The notes: generated by a model from the letters alone, not told the origin. DNA of 64,000 nt from Bacteroidota bacterium (GCA_025361565.1 JANYKN010000081.1:22939-86938), one strand, 5' to 3'; counted from the stretch's first letter, positions 47,931-56,420 are shown. Numbers and translations: made by a program.

Positions 47931-50541
47931 TCGCTTCCTCATTTTATGCGCATCTTTTGTTTTGCTTTTTGCATTTATTACAATAGATGCTGATGCTCAA
48001 AAAACAAAAACAACTACCAAGTCAAAAACTACTACTACTAAAACAAAAACAACAGCAAATAAAACAACAACAAATAAAACGAATACTAAAACAAAGGCTA
48101 CCGATCCTGTTAAAGAAGATCCAAAAACCGGAGATGAAGAATATAAAAAACAGGCAGCCGAGCTTATCGATTTTTTAGCAGGAACGCTTAACGCCATCGG
48201 GAGTGAAAATACTCCTGTTTACGAAAAACAAATTATGATCAATGAAAGTTTTAATAAAATTTTTGCTGATGACAAAGTTCAAGTTGAGGACGATTTAGAT
48301 GAACACCGTGAAATATATGCCTATAAAGATGTTCAGGCATATTTACAGGATGTGGATTTTTTCTTTAAAGATGTTACTTTCAGTTTTAAAATTGAAAGCG
48401 TTGAATCAATGAAGAACCTGGATGGTGAAACCGTTTATAAATTTAAAACAATCAGGCATTTAAAAGGGCTTACCATAGCCAACGATAGTGTTAATTCTAT
48501 GATTGATCGATACATAGAAATTAATTTAAATGAAACAGATCAAAGCATGAAAATTGTGAGCTTGTATACAACCAAGCTTAACGAATCGGCAGAGACTTTA
48601 AAATGGTGGGAAGACTTATCGCCGGAATGGAAAAATATACTGAAAACAAAGAGCGAAATCAGCGATCCGGTCGATTATACAAAACTGAAATCTGTTTTGA
48701 AAATCACAGAACTCGATCTTTCAAATAATGCCAATATAACAGATTTAAATCCTTTGGTGAAACTTTCCCGGCTTAAACACCTTGATGTCAGTAATACTAA
48801 AATAGCTGATTTATATCCTATCCGAAACCTGAACAAATTAGAAGTTTTGGATTGCTCAAACACCGGCGTTTCAAGCATTGAACCATTACAATATGCATCC
48901 GGCCTGCAAGATTTGTTTTTTGATAATACAAAAGTACAAGACATAACTGTTGTTGAAAATTTCAAAAACCTTAAAAAATTAAGCTTTGAAAACACCTCTG
49001 TTTCAAATATTGATGCTTTAATTGAACTTGATATGCTTGAGGATCTGCGCTTATCAGCAACACTGGTTGATTCACTCGATATTCTTAAAGAATTAAAAAA
49101 CATCAAACATTTAAAAGCAAATTCAATTCCAATAAAATCATTAAGCGGAATTGAAAATCTAAACGGATTGGTACAAATTAGTTTTTCTTCAACTCAGGTA
49201 CAGGATATTAGCCTCCTAAGTAAATTTGACAACCTTGAAGTAGTCTATTTTGACAATACAGGCATTAAATCGCTGGCAGCTTTGGCGAATAACAAAAAAC
49301 TTGAAAAAATATATTGTAACAATAGTGGGATAAATGCTGCAATTGCCGGAGATTTCATCAAAACTCATCCAAAATGTCTTGTTATTTATAATTCGGATTT
49401 GTTAAAAAAATGGTGGGAAGCAATGACTCCCGAATGGAAGCAGGTTTTCAATTCGCAATTGAAAACGGATAAACCAACAGTCGAACAATTACACCAACTC
49501 ACTCTTATTCAAGAGCTAAATATTGAAGGGAAAACAGCTATTACGAGCCTCGAACCAGTAAGCAAATTCACTAGTTTGAAAACCTTGAATATTTCAGGAA
49601 CATCAGTAAGCGATTTATCTCCAATTCAGAATCTTATTGATTTACAATCCTTTGATTGCTCAAAAACTAAAATAATAAAACTTGATGATTTGGCCAGTTT
49701 GAAGAGATTGGAATCTTTTAATTGCTCTAATACTGGGGTTACGCAGCTTACTCCACTCGCAACTTGCGATAATTTGGAATTGATCGGTGCTGAAAACACT
49801 CAAATTTCTAATTTAAATGGATTAGAAAAACTGGGCAGGCTTAAAAAGATTTTTGCAAATAATACCGTCCTGACTAAAGAAGCCGTCTCTATATTTAAAA
49901 AAGCGAATCCTGTATGTTTGGTCATATACAGGACGGAAGAATTAAATAAATGGTGGGGATTGGTTGAAGACGATTGGAAAAAAATATTCAAAAGATATGT
50001 TGATTATGCCGACCCACCAACAGGCGAACAATTACACCAAATTACAGTACTCAAAGAAATTGATGTAAAAGATCAAACCGAAATTAAAGGTTTGAAACCA
50101 TTGGAAATGCTTGAAGATTTGGAAGTTTTAAAATTTACAGATACTCGTGTAAATGATTTGGTATCGATTAAAGGATTAACAAATTTAAAAGAGTTGGTTT
50201 GTCCAAAAAATCCGATTTCATCACTTGATGCAATAAGTGGTTCTAAAAATCTTGAAGCTTTGGATTGTTCAAGTACCGAAATATCAGATTTAACACCTTT
50301 GACCAGTTTAACAAATTTAAAAGTTCTAAAAATATCTGGCACTAAAGTGCGTAGCCTAAAATCCCTAAGTGGGCTTAAGTCATTGGCACTCCTTGATATT
50401 TCAGGAACAAAAGTGTTGCTTGTAAATCCGATATCAGAGCTTGGCAACCTTAAAGTACTTAAATGTTACAATACAAAAATTCCTAAATTTTTAATGAAGA
50501 AATTTAAGGAAGCAAATCCAAAATGTGAGGTAGTTGAATAA
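47920..50541 (+). CDS. Exported leucine-rich-repeat protein with three tandem capped LRR units
   Basis: 873 aa. The signal peptide (1-27, ending DADAQ) is followed by a Lys/Thr-only linker (28-60). The module shared with neighbours covers about 65-225 (INESFNKIFADD; DVQAYLQDVDFFFKDVTFSF). Then come three LRR units (about 227-490, 494-672, 675-873) made of 22-residue repeats of the LDLSNN-type and DCSNTG-type. Each unit opens with a Trp cap (KWWEDLSPEWKNIL, KWWEAMTPEWKQVF, KWWGLVEDDWKKIF) and closes with a Cys cap (HPKCLVIY, NPVCLVIY, NPKCEVVE). This suggests duplication of a whole LRR domain. Probably a binding protein outside the cell membrane. A terminator follows at once. Confidence 0.88.
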   Translation: MKTNRFLILCASFVLLFAFITIDADAQKTKTTTKSKTTTTKTKTTANKTTTNKTNTKTKATDPVKEDPKTGDEEYKKQAAELIDFLAGTLNAIGSENTPVYEKQIMINESFNKIFADDKVQVEDDLDEHREIYAYKDVQAYLQDVDFFFKDVTFSFKIESVESMKNLDGETVYKFKTIRHLKGLTIANDSVNSMIDRYIEINLNETDQSMKIVSLYTTKLNESAETLKWWEDLSPEWKNILKTKSEISDPVDYTKLKSVLKITELDLSNNANITDLNPLVKLSRLKHLDVSNTKIADLYPIRNLNKLEVLDCSNTGVSSIEPLQYASGLQDLFFDNTKVQDITVVENFKNLKKLSFENTSVSNIDALIELDMLEDLRLSATLVDSLDILKELKNIKHLKANSIPIKSLSGIENLNGLVQISFSSTQVQDISLLSKFDNLEVVYFDNTGIKSLAALANNKKLEKIYCNNSGINAAIAGDFIKTHPKCLVIYNSDLLKKWWEAMTPEWKQVFNSQLKTDKPTVEQLHQLTLIQELNIEGKTAITSLEPVSKFTSLKTLNISGTSVSDLSPIQNLIDLQSFDCSKTKIIKLDDLASLKRLESFNCSNTGVTQLTPLATCDNLELIGAENTQISNLNGLEKLGRLKKIFANNTVLTKEAVSIFKKANPVCLVIYRTEELNKWWGLVEDDWKKIFKRYVDYADPPTGEQLHQITVLKEIDVKDQTEIKGLKPLEMLEDLEVLKFTDTRVNDLVSIKGLTNLKELVCPKNPISSLDAISGSKNLEALDCSSTEISDLTPLTSLTNLKVLKISGTKVRSLKSLSGLKSLALLDISGTKVLLVNPISELGNLKVLKCYNTKIPKFLMKKFKEANPKCEVVE

Positions 50542-50559
50542 AAATTCAAATTACAGCAT

Positions 50560-50589
50560 AAAAAAAGCCGGCTTTAACCGGCTTTTTTT
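50560..50589 (+). terminator. Terminator after the LRR gene
   Basis: A 12-bp stem (AAAAAAAGCCGG with CCGGCTTTTTTT) around loop CTTTAA. The A and T tracts make it work in both directions, so it could also end the tRNA-His transcript. Confidence 0.9.
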
Positions 50590-50595
50590 ATTTAG

Positions 50596-50670
50596 GGTGG
50601 ATGATGGGGTTTGAACCCACGACCCTCGGAACCACAATCCGATGCTCTAACCAACTGAGCTACAACCACC
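50596..50670 (-). tRNA. tRNA-His(GTG)
   Basis: On the minus strand it starts with the extra G at -1 that marks tRNA-His, then GTGGTTG. The anticodon stem TCGGA/TCCGA holds loop TTGTGGT (anticodon GTG). The T arm is GTGGG-TTTGAAC-CCCAT. The 3' acceptor strand is CATCCAC with discriminator C. The fifth acceptor pair is U-U, a mismatch. CCA is not encoded. Confidence 0.92.
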
Positions 50671-50682
50671 ATTTAAGGAGCG

Positions 50683-50690
50683 CAAAGGTA
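50683..50690 (-). promoter_or_regulatory. Likely -7 element (TACCTTTG) of tRNA-His
   Basis: TACCTTTG, the same box as at rpsL, lies 12 nt upstream of the tRNA 5' end. The nearest TTG is 21 nt further up instead of 19, so the -33 part is off by two. Confidence 0.55.
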
Positions 50691-50703
50691 ATAATTTTTT
50701 TAG

Positions 50704-50880
50704 TACTTGAGCAAATTATTTATAAAAAAATCATTGCTCTTATTTCTTGGCAATTCCCTTTCATCAAGCTATCTTGTCAAACTTGATAAATTTCAATCTT
50801 TTTTGGATTTAACTTTCGATGCAATGCAAGTTGTAAATAGCGAATATCCTGATTTAGTAACCGTTAATGTCAGCCAATAA
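50704..50880 (+). pseudogene. Possible 3' remnant of a gene
   Basis: A 58-codon frame between a TAG at 50701 and a TAA at 50878 encodes a protein-like stretch (KFQSFLDLTFDAMQVVNSEY) with no start codon in place. A hairpin follows 17 nt later, as at the end of a real gene. It overlaps the tRNA-His promoter. Chance cannot be ruled out. Confidence 0.2.
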
Positions 50881-50897
50881 TCATATTTTAATGTATA

Positions 50898-50931
50898 AAT
50901 AACTTCTTAAACTTACAATTAAGAAGTTATT
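50898..50931 (+). terminator. Terminator-like hairpin
   Basis: A perfect 12-bp stem (50898-50909 with 50920-50931; AATAACTTCTTA/TAAGAAGTTATT), 10-nt loop, then TTCATTT. No intact gene precedes it. Confidence 0.5.
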
Positions 50932-51158
50932 TTCATTTATATATTATGGGACTCTTTATGTAAATTTTGGCAATTGTATCATGGAATAAATATTTATCAA
51001 AAAAAGGAATAACTTGATAATATTTTGGATTTGACCATAGATAATCTTTGTTATCTTTCGTTTTTACAATAAAAATAATTGAAATTTCGTTTTATTCAGA
51101 AATTTTTAATGATTAATATATTTAGTCGGATTTATTGTCAAACTTAAATTTTAAAGCA

Positions 51159-51953
51159 ATGAAAATTAATTATTTAATTACTCTATTGTTCTTATTTACT
51201 TTATTTTCTTGCCAAAAACAAGAGATGAATGAGAATCAAACAAATCAATCAATTAACAGCAAGGTAAATGTCAGACTTACTGATGCTCCTGCGGATTATG
51301 AGGCAGTTTGGATCGACATCCAGGGTATTGAATTCAACCTTTCTACAAGTGACGGAGAAGGCAAATGGATTTCGCTCGATAGCATTAATAAAGGTTTATA
51401 CAATCTTCTCGACTTTAGCAATGGTAAAGACACTTTGCTTGTTTCCACTGATTTAGATTCAGGATATATTTCACAAATCAGGTTAATACTTGGAGATAAT
51501 AACAGCATAGTTACTTCCGAGGGAACCTTTGATCTGAATGTACCTTCTGGCTCAACTTCAGGATTAAAAATAAATTTACACGAAACATTTGATTTAGGAG
51601 TTATCAAAAATATTTGGATTGATTTTGATGCTTCCAAGTCAATTGTAAAAACCGGTAATGGAAAATTTCTGTTAAAACCTGTACTAAGAGCTTTTACTAA
51701 AGTTGTTGGTGGTGCAATAAAAGGCTATGTAAATCCAAAAGAATCTTTACCCTCCGTTTTTGCAATTTTAGGAACTGACACAATAGGCACAAAGGCTGAT
51801 ACAAGTGGATATTATTACATTGGTGGACTTCCAATCGGATTTTATTCTGTAAAATTTGATCCAATTGACCCGTATCTTGATTTGGTTATTGACAGCGTTC
51901 AAGTTAAAAGTGGAATGGAAACAGACCTAGATACCATAACTATCAATAAATAA
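51159..51953 (+). CDS. DUF4382-like lipoprotein with carboxypeptidase-regulatory-like C terminus
   Basis: 264 aa from the ATG at 51159 (the frame also opens at a TTG at 51135). The signal peptide ends in the lipobox LFSC (Cys18). Residues about 35-185 fit DUF4382 (VRLTDAPADYEAVWIDIQGI; LDSINKGLYNLLDFSNGKDT; SGLKINLHETFDLGVIKNIW). The last 75 residues look like one CarboxypepD_reg beta-sandwich (GGAIKGYVNPKESLPSVFAI; GGLPIGFYSVKFDP). Surface or periplasmic; role unknown. Confidence 0.8.
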   Translation: MKINYLITLLFLFTLFSCQKQEMNENQTNQSINSKVNVRLTDAPADYEAVWIDIQGIEFNLSTSDGEGKWISLDSINKGLYNLLDFSNGKDTLLVSTDLDSGYISQIRLILGDNNSIVTSEGTFDLNVPSGSTSGLKINLHETFDLGVIKNIWIDFDASKSIVKTGNGKFLLKPVLRAFTKVVGGAIKGYVNPKESLPSVFAILGTDTIGTKADTSGYYYIGGLPIGFYSVKFDPIDPYLDLVIDSVQVKSGMETDLDTITINK

Positions 51954-51962
51954 ATTTCAAAT

Positions 51963-52006
51963 AAAAAGAACTTCTTTAAAAGCAAATTGAAGGAGTTCTT
52001 TTTTTT
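51963..52006. terminator. Bidirectional terminator between the lipoprotein and TolC genes
   Basis: The stem AGAACTTCTT/AAGGAGTTCT (one G-U pair) has A and T tracts on its two sides, so it can stop transcription from both convergent genes. Confidence 0.75.
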
Positions 52007-52031
52007 CGTTCAACAAGCAGAGCCTGCCAAA

Positions 52032-53525
52032 CTAAATCCCCAGCAATTTATCAAAATCTTGAGTCAGCGAAACCCCTTTCTCAAAATCAAATAAAGTCAA
52101 TTCCCTTATCGTGTAATAGTATTTCCAATAGGAATATAGGGCATTTAGGTAATTGGTATTTGCATTATCTTGCCTGTTAAGTATCAGGCTTAAAGTGGGA
52201 ACATCTACTTTGCCAATTAAAAAACGTTGTTTTGTAGTTTCATATGCTTGTTTAGCTACATCGCGTGTTTCAAGTGCATTTTTGACCAATTTAAATTGCA
52301 TGTTAAAATCAATTACATCTATCATAACCATTTGCCTGAAATCGATAGCAGCTTGCTCGCTAGTAGCATCAACAACATCCAGGTTTCGCTTTGCCATATT
52401 GTACTTGCCTTTATTTTGGCCCCAATCCAAAATAGGTATTGTAAAGCCAATCATAAATCTTTGTTGGTCAAGTGGATTTTGGTATGCCTGTGCAAATTCA
52501 GCATTTTGTTGATTGAGTCCAACGCTTGCATTCAAATATGCATTGAACCTGTTTTCGCGTTTGGTTTGTTCCAAATTCATTGCTGCTTCTAATTGCTTCT
52601 GTTTATAATCAAGCAAATCCGGATTATTTTCTTCGGCATATTGAAGTACCTGCATATATTCAATTTGAAAATCAGAGAGTTCGTCAGGTACTGTTAATTC
52701 AACCGATGAATATTCAGGCAAACTTAAAAATGAAGTAAAGCTAAATTGAGATTTTTTAAGGTTTTTTTCTGCAATGGCCAATGCATTTTCAGCATTTAGC
52801 ACATCAACTTTCAAACTAAGTACATCAGATTGTGAAATGCTAGCTATTGCCAATCGACTTTTGCCGATATTATAAAGGGTATCTGAGTTTGCTTTATTGA
52901 ATTGAGCTATTTCCAACTGCTTCTGAGCTAACAAGAGCATAAAATAATTATCGACCAATTGTTTTGCAATTGTTTCATTGGCTTTTACAAGTTCTTTTTG
53001 GGCTTTTTCATACTTCAAAGGTTCTATTTTCTTTTGCCATTTAAATGTATTGAACCCGAATAACTTTTGACTAAACCCAATACGAATCGGCACTGTTGAA
53101 AATTGTGTGTATCCATTATCTCCAAAATCATTAAGATAGCCAAATTCGGAATCAGCATAAATTGTACCGCCGGTTATAGGTAAATTCTGTGTTAATGATA
53201 CATTTGCATATGAGTAAACATTTTGTTGTTGCTTATATTCGTCAATATCCAATGTTGAATTGTACCTTTTGACTAAGGCACGATTATAATCAATTGGAAT
53301 AGTATTTAATACGAGCTGTGGCAGTTTCTGTGCAATATAGGTTCGATATTCCCAATAACCTGCCAAATAAAGATTTTTAGCTTTAAAAACAGCCAAAGAA
53401 CTATCTGTTGCCAATCGAATTGCATCTTTTAAATTTAGTCTCTTTACATTTTGAGCCTCAAGTTTTTGAAATGAAAATATTGCCAATGAAATAACCAAAA
53501 CTATTGTTAAAAAGAATTTATGCAT
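52032..53525 (-). CDS. TolC-family outer-membrane efflux protein
   Basis: 497 aa with a signal peptide (1-24, ending KLEAQ) and two OEP repeats with long helices (LKVDVLNAENALAIAEKNLK; FTIPILDWGQNKGKYNMAKR). It should form the trimeric outer-membrane duct of a tripartite pump. The RND and adaptor genes on the same strand (56421-64000) are its likely partners, although a three-gene cassette stands between them. Confidence 0.9.
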   Translation of the reverse strand: MHKFFLTIVLVISLAIFSFQKLEAQNVKRLNLKDAIRLATDSSLAVFKAKNLYLAGYWEYRTYIAQKLPQLVLNTIPIDYNRALVKRYNSTLDIDEYKQQQNVYSYANVSLTQNLPITGGTIYADSEFGYLNDFGDNGYTQFSTVPIRIGFSQKLFGFNTFKWQKKIEPLKYEKAQKELVKANETIAKQLVDNYFMLLLAQKQLEIAQFNKANSDTLYNIGKSRLAIASISQSDVLSLKVDVLNAENALAIAEKNLKKSQFSFTSFLSLPEYSSVELTVPDELSDFQIEYMQVLQYAEENNPDLLDYKQKQLEAAMNLEQTKRENRFNAYLNASVGLNQQNAEFAQAYQNPLDQQRFMIGFTIPILDWGQNKGKYNMAKRNLDVVDATSEQAAIDFRQMVMIDVIDFNMQFKLVKNALETRDVAKQAYETTKQRFLIGKVDVPTLSLILNRQDNANTNYLNALYSYWKYYYTIRELTLFDFEKGVSLTQDFDKLLGI

Positions 53526-53674
53526 TATCCAGCTAATCTTATAAATTAAATACTAATACAAACTAACAAATTGTTTAACTATTCCACTGAATTAATATCA
53601 TATGACAGTATGATTATTGTCAAATAATAGTAAAACTATTGTGTCAATAATACTCCCAATGGATTTATTGATAT

Positions 53675-54139
53675 TTATAAATCAACGATATCATATTCCT
53701 TTCCAATATTAAAAAATTTCTCCATGTACATCCATTCCCAATACTTAATGCGATCTGAATCTAGTAAATGAACTAGTAGGTTTTTATCAAAATCCAAACC
53801 ATATCTACTAAGTTTAAAATCCTTATCAAGGATAACATTAAAACCCTTATTCTCAAATCTTTTAACTGATTCCTCATGGTTATTAGGGAAAACAATATAT
53901 TTCTTGACATTTTTAAATTCTTTTTTCAAAACAATTTCCTCAACAAATTTCAGTGTTCTATCTTCACATGATCCACAACTCCCTGTCACAATGATAATTA
54001 TTGTTTCACCTCTAATATTAATTTTTTGAACTTCATCCAAATATCCTGTTAATTGTTCAATATATGGAAAGTTTGACTCTTTCGAACAATTTGACAAAAC
54101 AAATAGGAATAAACAAAAAATTACAAATGTATTTTTCAT
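53675..54139 (-). CDS. Small thioredoxin-like lipoprotein with CGSC motif
   Basis: 154 aa. The lipobox LSNC (Cys18) ends the signal peptide. ETIIIIVTGSCGSCEDRTLK places a CxxC at the end of a hydrophobic strand, as in thioredoxin-like proteins. The rest is short for TlpA, and I see no cis-Pro motif with certainty, so redox activity is an inference. Its start overlaps the stop of the 381-aa lipoprotein gene by 4 nt. Confidence 0.65.
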   Translation of the reverse strand: MKNTFVIFCLFLFVLSNCSKESNFPYIEQLTGYLDEVQKINIRGETIIIIVTGSCGSCEDRTLKFVEEIVLKKEFKNVKKYIVFPNNHEESVKRFENKGFNVILDKDFKLSRYGLDFDKNLLVHLLDSDRIKYWEWMYMEKFFNIGKEYDIVDL

Positions 54140-55281
54140 AACACTTTTACTTTAAATATTTCAAATTTCATTTTGTTTTCTTCAATTTTTTTTGATTGAG
54201 GATGTGAAGGACTAATATATAGGCCTTTCTCTGTAACGAACCAAGTATTAATCATAAAACAATAATCCGGGAATTTTATTTTTTTTAAGATTTGAAAACC
54301 ATCATTATAAATTTCTAAGTATAGTGGTTTATCTAACATACTATTATAATATTTATCCGAAATTTTTATTGGAATACCTTCCCAAACAAATCTATAATAT
54401 ACATTCCTCCATTTATCATATATAAATGCAAATCTATGAGTACTAATTATGGCATGATTTATCCATTCCCTACTTTCGGCATTTATATCCAAAAATTCAG
54501 TACTATTCCATTGATTTAATTTAACATTTTCTATTTTATTAAGCTTTTTATTATATATTGTCATTTCATCATCGTAGCGTGAATTGAAAAATAAACTATC
54601 GTTTTGGGATGTTTCAAAATTCATCCATCGTAAAAATCCAACCCTTCCTTCTTTCTCCGTATAATAGTCAGAAAATTTAATCGGCAATTTCTTTAATGTT
54701 CTTTTTTCAAGATTAAAAACAGACACTAAAGAACTATCTAAGTATTTCTGGACCCACTCCGTAGGATAAAAATTTTGAAAATAGATTTCTTTAGAATTCG
54801 TGAAATATTTAAGCTTAAAGTTTTCATTTATAATTGGCAATGCTAATGTTCTGCCAGTATATTTTCTAAGATTAATCTTATCAATTATTCTTGCCTTAGC
54901 GTCAATTATGTAAACAAATTCAGGTGAATAGGCAAAGATTGAATCATTATTATGAAAATACAGGCCTTTAATTTCTCCAGTAATGCCATTTGGTCCTTCT
55001 TTTTCTAAATTAATATGTCTTATTAAAATTCCTTTTCCTAAATCAAATATATCTAAAGCATTTGTTGTAGAATTATAACCCCAAAATTGATCACTATCAT
55101 TATCTATAGTAAAATAATTATAAAATTCTTCACAAAGATTGTCTGTTAAAATAATTATTGAATCTGAAGTTATTTCAACCTTGCTCACTTCTGTTTGCTT
55201 ATTACTAGTTGAACACGCAAAAAAGAAAATCACTATAAAATTGAAAGTCAAAAATGTATATTTTTTATTATTTTTTTTCAT
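54136..55281 (-). CDS. Propeller-like lipoprotein (DUF4221/6-bladed type)
   Basis: 381 aa with the lipobox FFAC (Cys23). The body consists of repeating beta strands (FWGYNSTTNALDIFDLGKGI; LYFHNNDSIFAYSPEFVYII) like the DUF4221 or 6-bladed beta-propeller lipoproteins of Bacteroidales, which often stand beside genes for small exported NVEALA-type peptides. Here a six-Cys peptide gene is just upstream. The function of these proteins is not known. Confidence 0.65.
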   Translation of the reverse strand: MKKNNKKYTFLTFNFIVIFFFACSTSNKQTEVSKVEITSDSIIILTDNLCEEFYNYFTIDNDSDQFWGYNSTTNALDIFDLGKGILIRHINLEKEGPNGITGEIKGLYFHNNDSIFAYSPEFVYIIDAKARIIDKINLRKYTGRTLALPIINENFKLKYFTNSKEIYFQNFYPTEWVQKYLDSSLVSVFNLEKRTLKKLPIKFSDYYTEKEGRVGFLRWMNFETSQNDSLFFNSRYDDEMTIYNKKLNKIENVKLNQWNSTEFLDINAESREWINHAIISTHRFAFIYDKWRNVYYRFVWEGIPIKISDKYYNSMLDKPLYLEIYNDGFQILKKIKFPDYCFMINTWFVTEKGLYISPSHPQSKKIEENKMKFEIFKVKVL

Positions 55282-55432
55282 ATGATTAATTTTATTCTTT
55301 TAAATATGACATTGAATTAGGTTGGTAACATTTATCTCTTTTAATTAGAAACTATCGCCTCATGTCCATTCCATTAATTTACTATAGATATTGTTGATGT
55401 ATTACTATTTAAATTCTTCTTCAATCATTAGA

Positions 55433-55463
55433 AATCCACAAGTCACGCATTGACCTGTGGATT
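55433..55463. repeat. 13-bp stem-loop between the peptide gene and the lipoprotein genes
   Basis: AATCCACAAGTCA (55433-55445) pairs with TGACCTGTGGATT (55451-55463) around CGCAT, with one wobble pair. It is about 50 nt after the peptide stop. On the minus strand the T run precedes the stem, so this is not a standard terminator; attenuation or mRNA stabilisation is possible. Confidence 0.5.
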
Positions 55464-55510
55464 AAAAAAAACAAATTGAATTATAGGATTAACTAAAAAT
55501 TGGAAATCTA

Positions 55511-55744
55511 TTATTTACAAGATTTATACGAGCTACAAGCTAAACCATTACCGGAAGTTGTACATCCTGCATATTGCAATGTTTTAGGACACCACTCTTG
55601 ATGACATGCATTGCCATTAGCATCAGGGCACTTAAGTATGAGACTTGCCTGAACATCCGTTTCAAATAAATTTAATGAAATACTAAAAACAATAGCCAAT
55701 ACTATTGTCAAAATTCCAATTCTATCAACAATTTTCTTTTTCAT
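55511..55744 (-). CDS. Small exported six-cysteine peptide (NVEALA-like context)
   Basis: 77 aa. A Lys-rich start and a hydrophobic stretch (10-27) form a signal sequence, with likely cleavage near VQAS. The mature part has six Cys in about 40 residues (CPDANGNACHQEWC, then C, C and SCK at the end) and many Gly, Ser and Asn, so up to three disulfides can form. The arrangement small peptide, propeller lipoprotein, accessory lipoprotein resembles NVEALA peptide loci in Bacteroidales, but the NVEALA motif is not seen. It might be a toxin, a signal or a surface protein. Confidence 0.7.
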   Translation of the reverse strand: MKKKIVDRIGILTIVLAIVFSISLNLFETDVQASLILKCPDANGNACHQEWCPKTLQYAGCTTSGNGLACSSYKSCK

Positions 55745-56420
55745 AATAAATATTTATTGAATTAAAGAAGTTTATTAAATTAATATTACCAGTTAAATTG
55801 CCTAAATTTGCCCCAAAGGGGCTAAAAGAACTGATGTTTAATTCCCATTATACCTAGGTTTATAGTATGCCCCTTTTCTATTTCGATAGAAATTAGACTT
55901 ACTTAATTATTTACAATAGAGAAGTGCTTTTTATTGGCTATCCTATGTTTATCCAAGCCTTGATTTGATAGCGCTTATTTTGGACGGTAATAAATAGTTT
56001 CATGTTGTTTGGTTTTAGGTTTTTAGTATTTAATGTTTCAATATTTATACTTGTTGCATTTTTCACAATAACTTTCAAACACAAAACCAAACGTGCAATA
56101 AATATTTACATATACAAGGATAGGGAATTAAATTGGATATTCCATACCTTCCGTTTTTTTTTTACAATTTATAATGATTCTTAATAATAAAATACCAATT
56201 TCCATCAAAGTCATTTCATTGTTAATCAGCTTTATTACGGGGTTAATGACTCCTCATTTTTTGACTTTGAATCTAGCTATTTATCCTAATTTTATTTTCA
56301 TCATGCATTTTTCATTCTATAGTTACAAGGTACTTTTAGAATTATTTTTAATCGAATGACCATTTGCCCCAATGTTTTAATACCGCTTGATCATCGCATA
56401 AATTGAGTATCAATACTTAT
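55745..56420. other. Long AT-rich spacer between the peptide gene and RND-B
   Basis: About 675 nt. It has a GCCCC-AAA-GGGGC palindrome at 55810-55822 and two short overlapping hydrophobic frames on the plus strand (56002-56184 and 56174-56359) that I do not accept as genes. The spacer suggests that the cassette is separate from the RND operon. Confidence 0.5.
55810..55822. repeat. Short palindrome GCCCC-AAA-GGGGC
   Basis: A 5-bp GC stem with a 3-nt loop in a very AT-rich context (ATTT on the left, TAAAA on the right). It resembles dispersed intergenic palindromes of this phylum, but only one copy is seen here. Confidence 0.4.

Larger units (their letters stand above)
50671..51158. other. Intergenic region with a possible gene remnant
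   Basis: It contains the -7 box for tRNA-His (50683-50690), a 58-codon open frame without ATG (50704-50880), a hairpin (50898-50931) and about 220 nt of featureless AT-rich DNA before the lipoprotein gene. Confidence 0.5.

Noticed and set aside
48001..48110. Repeated ACAAAAAC-like tract, first thought to be a DNA repeat or phase-variation tract
   Set aside because: It encodes the Lys/Thr linker of the LRR protein in one frame and has mixed codons (AAA/AAG, ACA/ACT), so it is a protein-level low-complexity region.
56002..56359. Two overlapping small hydrophobic open frames on the plus strand
   Set aside because: Both are 60-61 codons, very rich in Phe and Ile as expected for AT-rich noncoding DNA, and have no promoter, family resemblance or partner. 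The overlap of frames is not a clean frameshift of a known protein.
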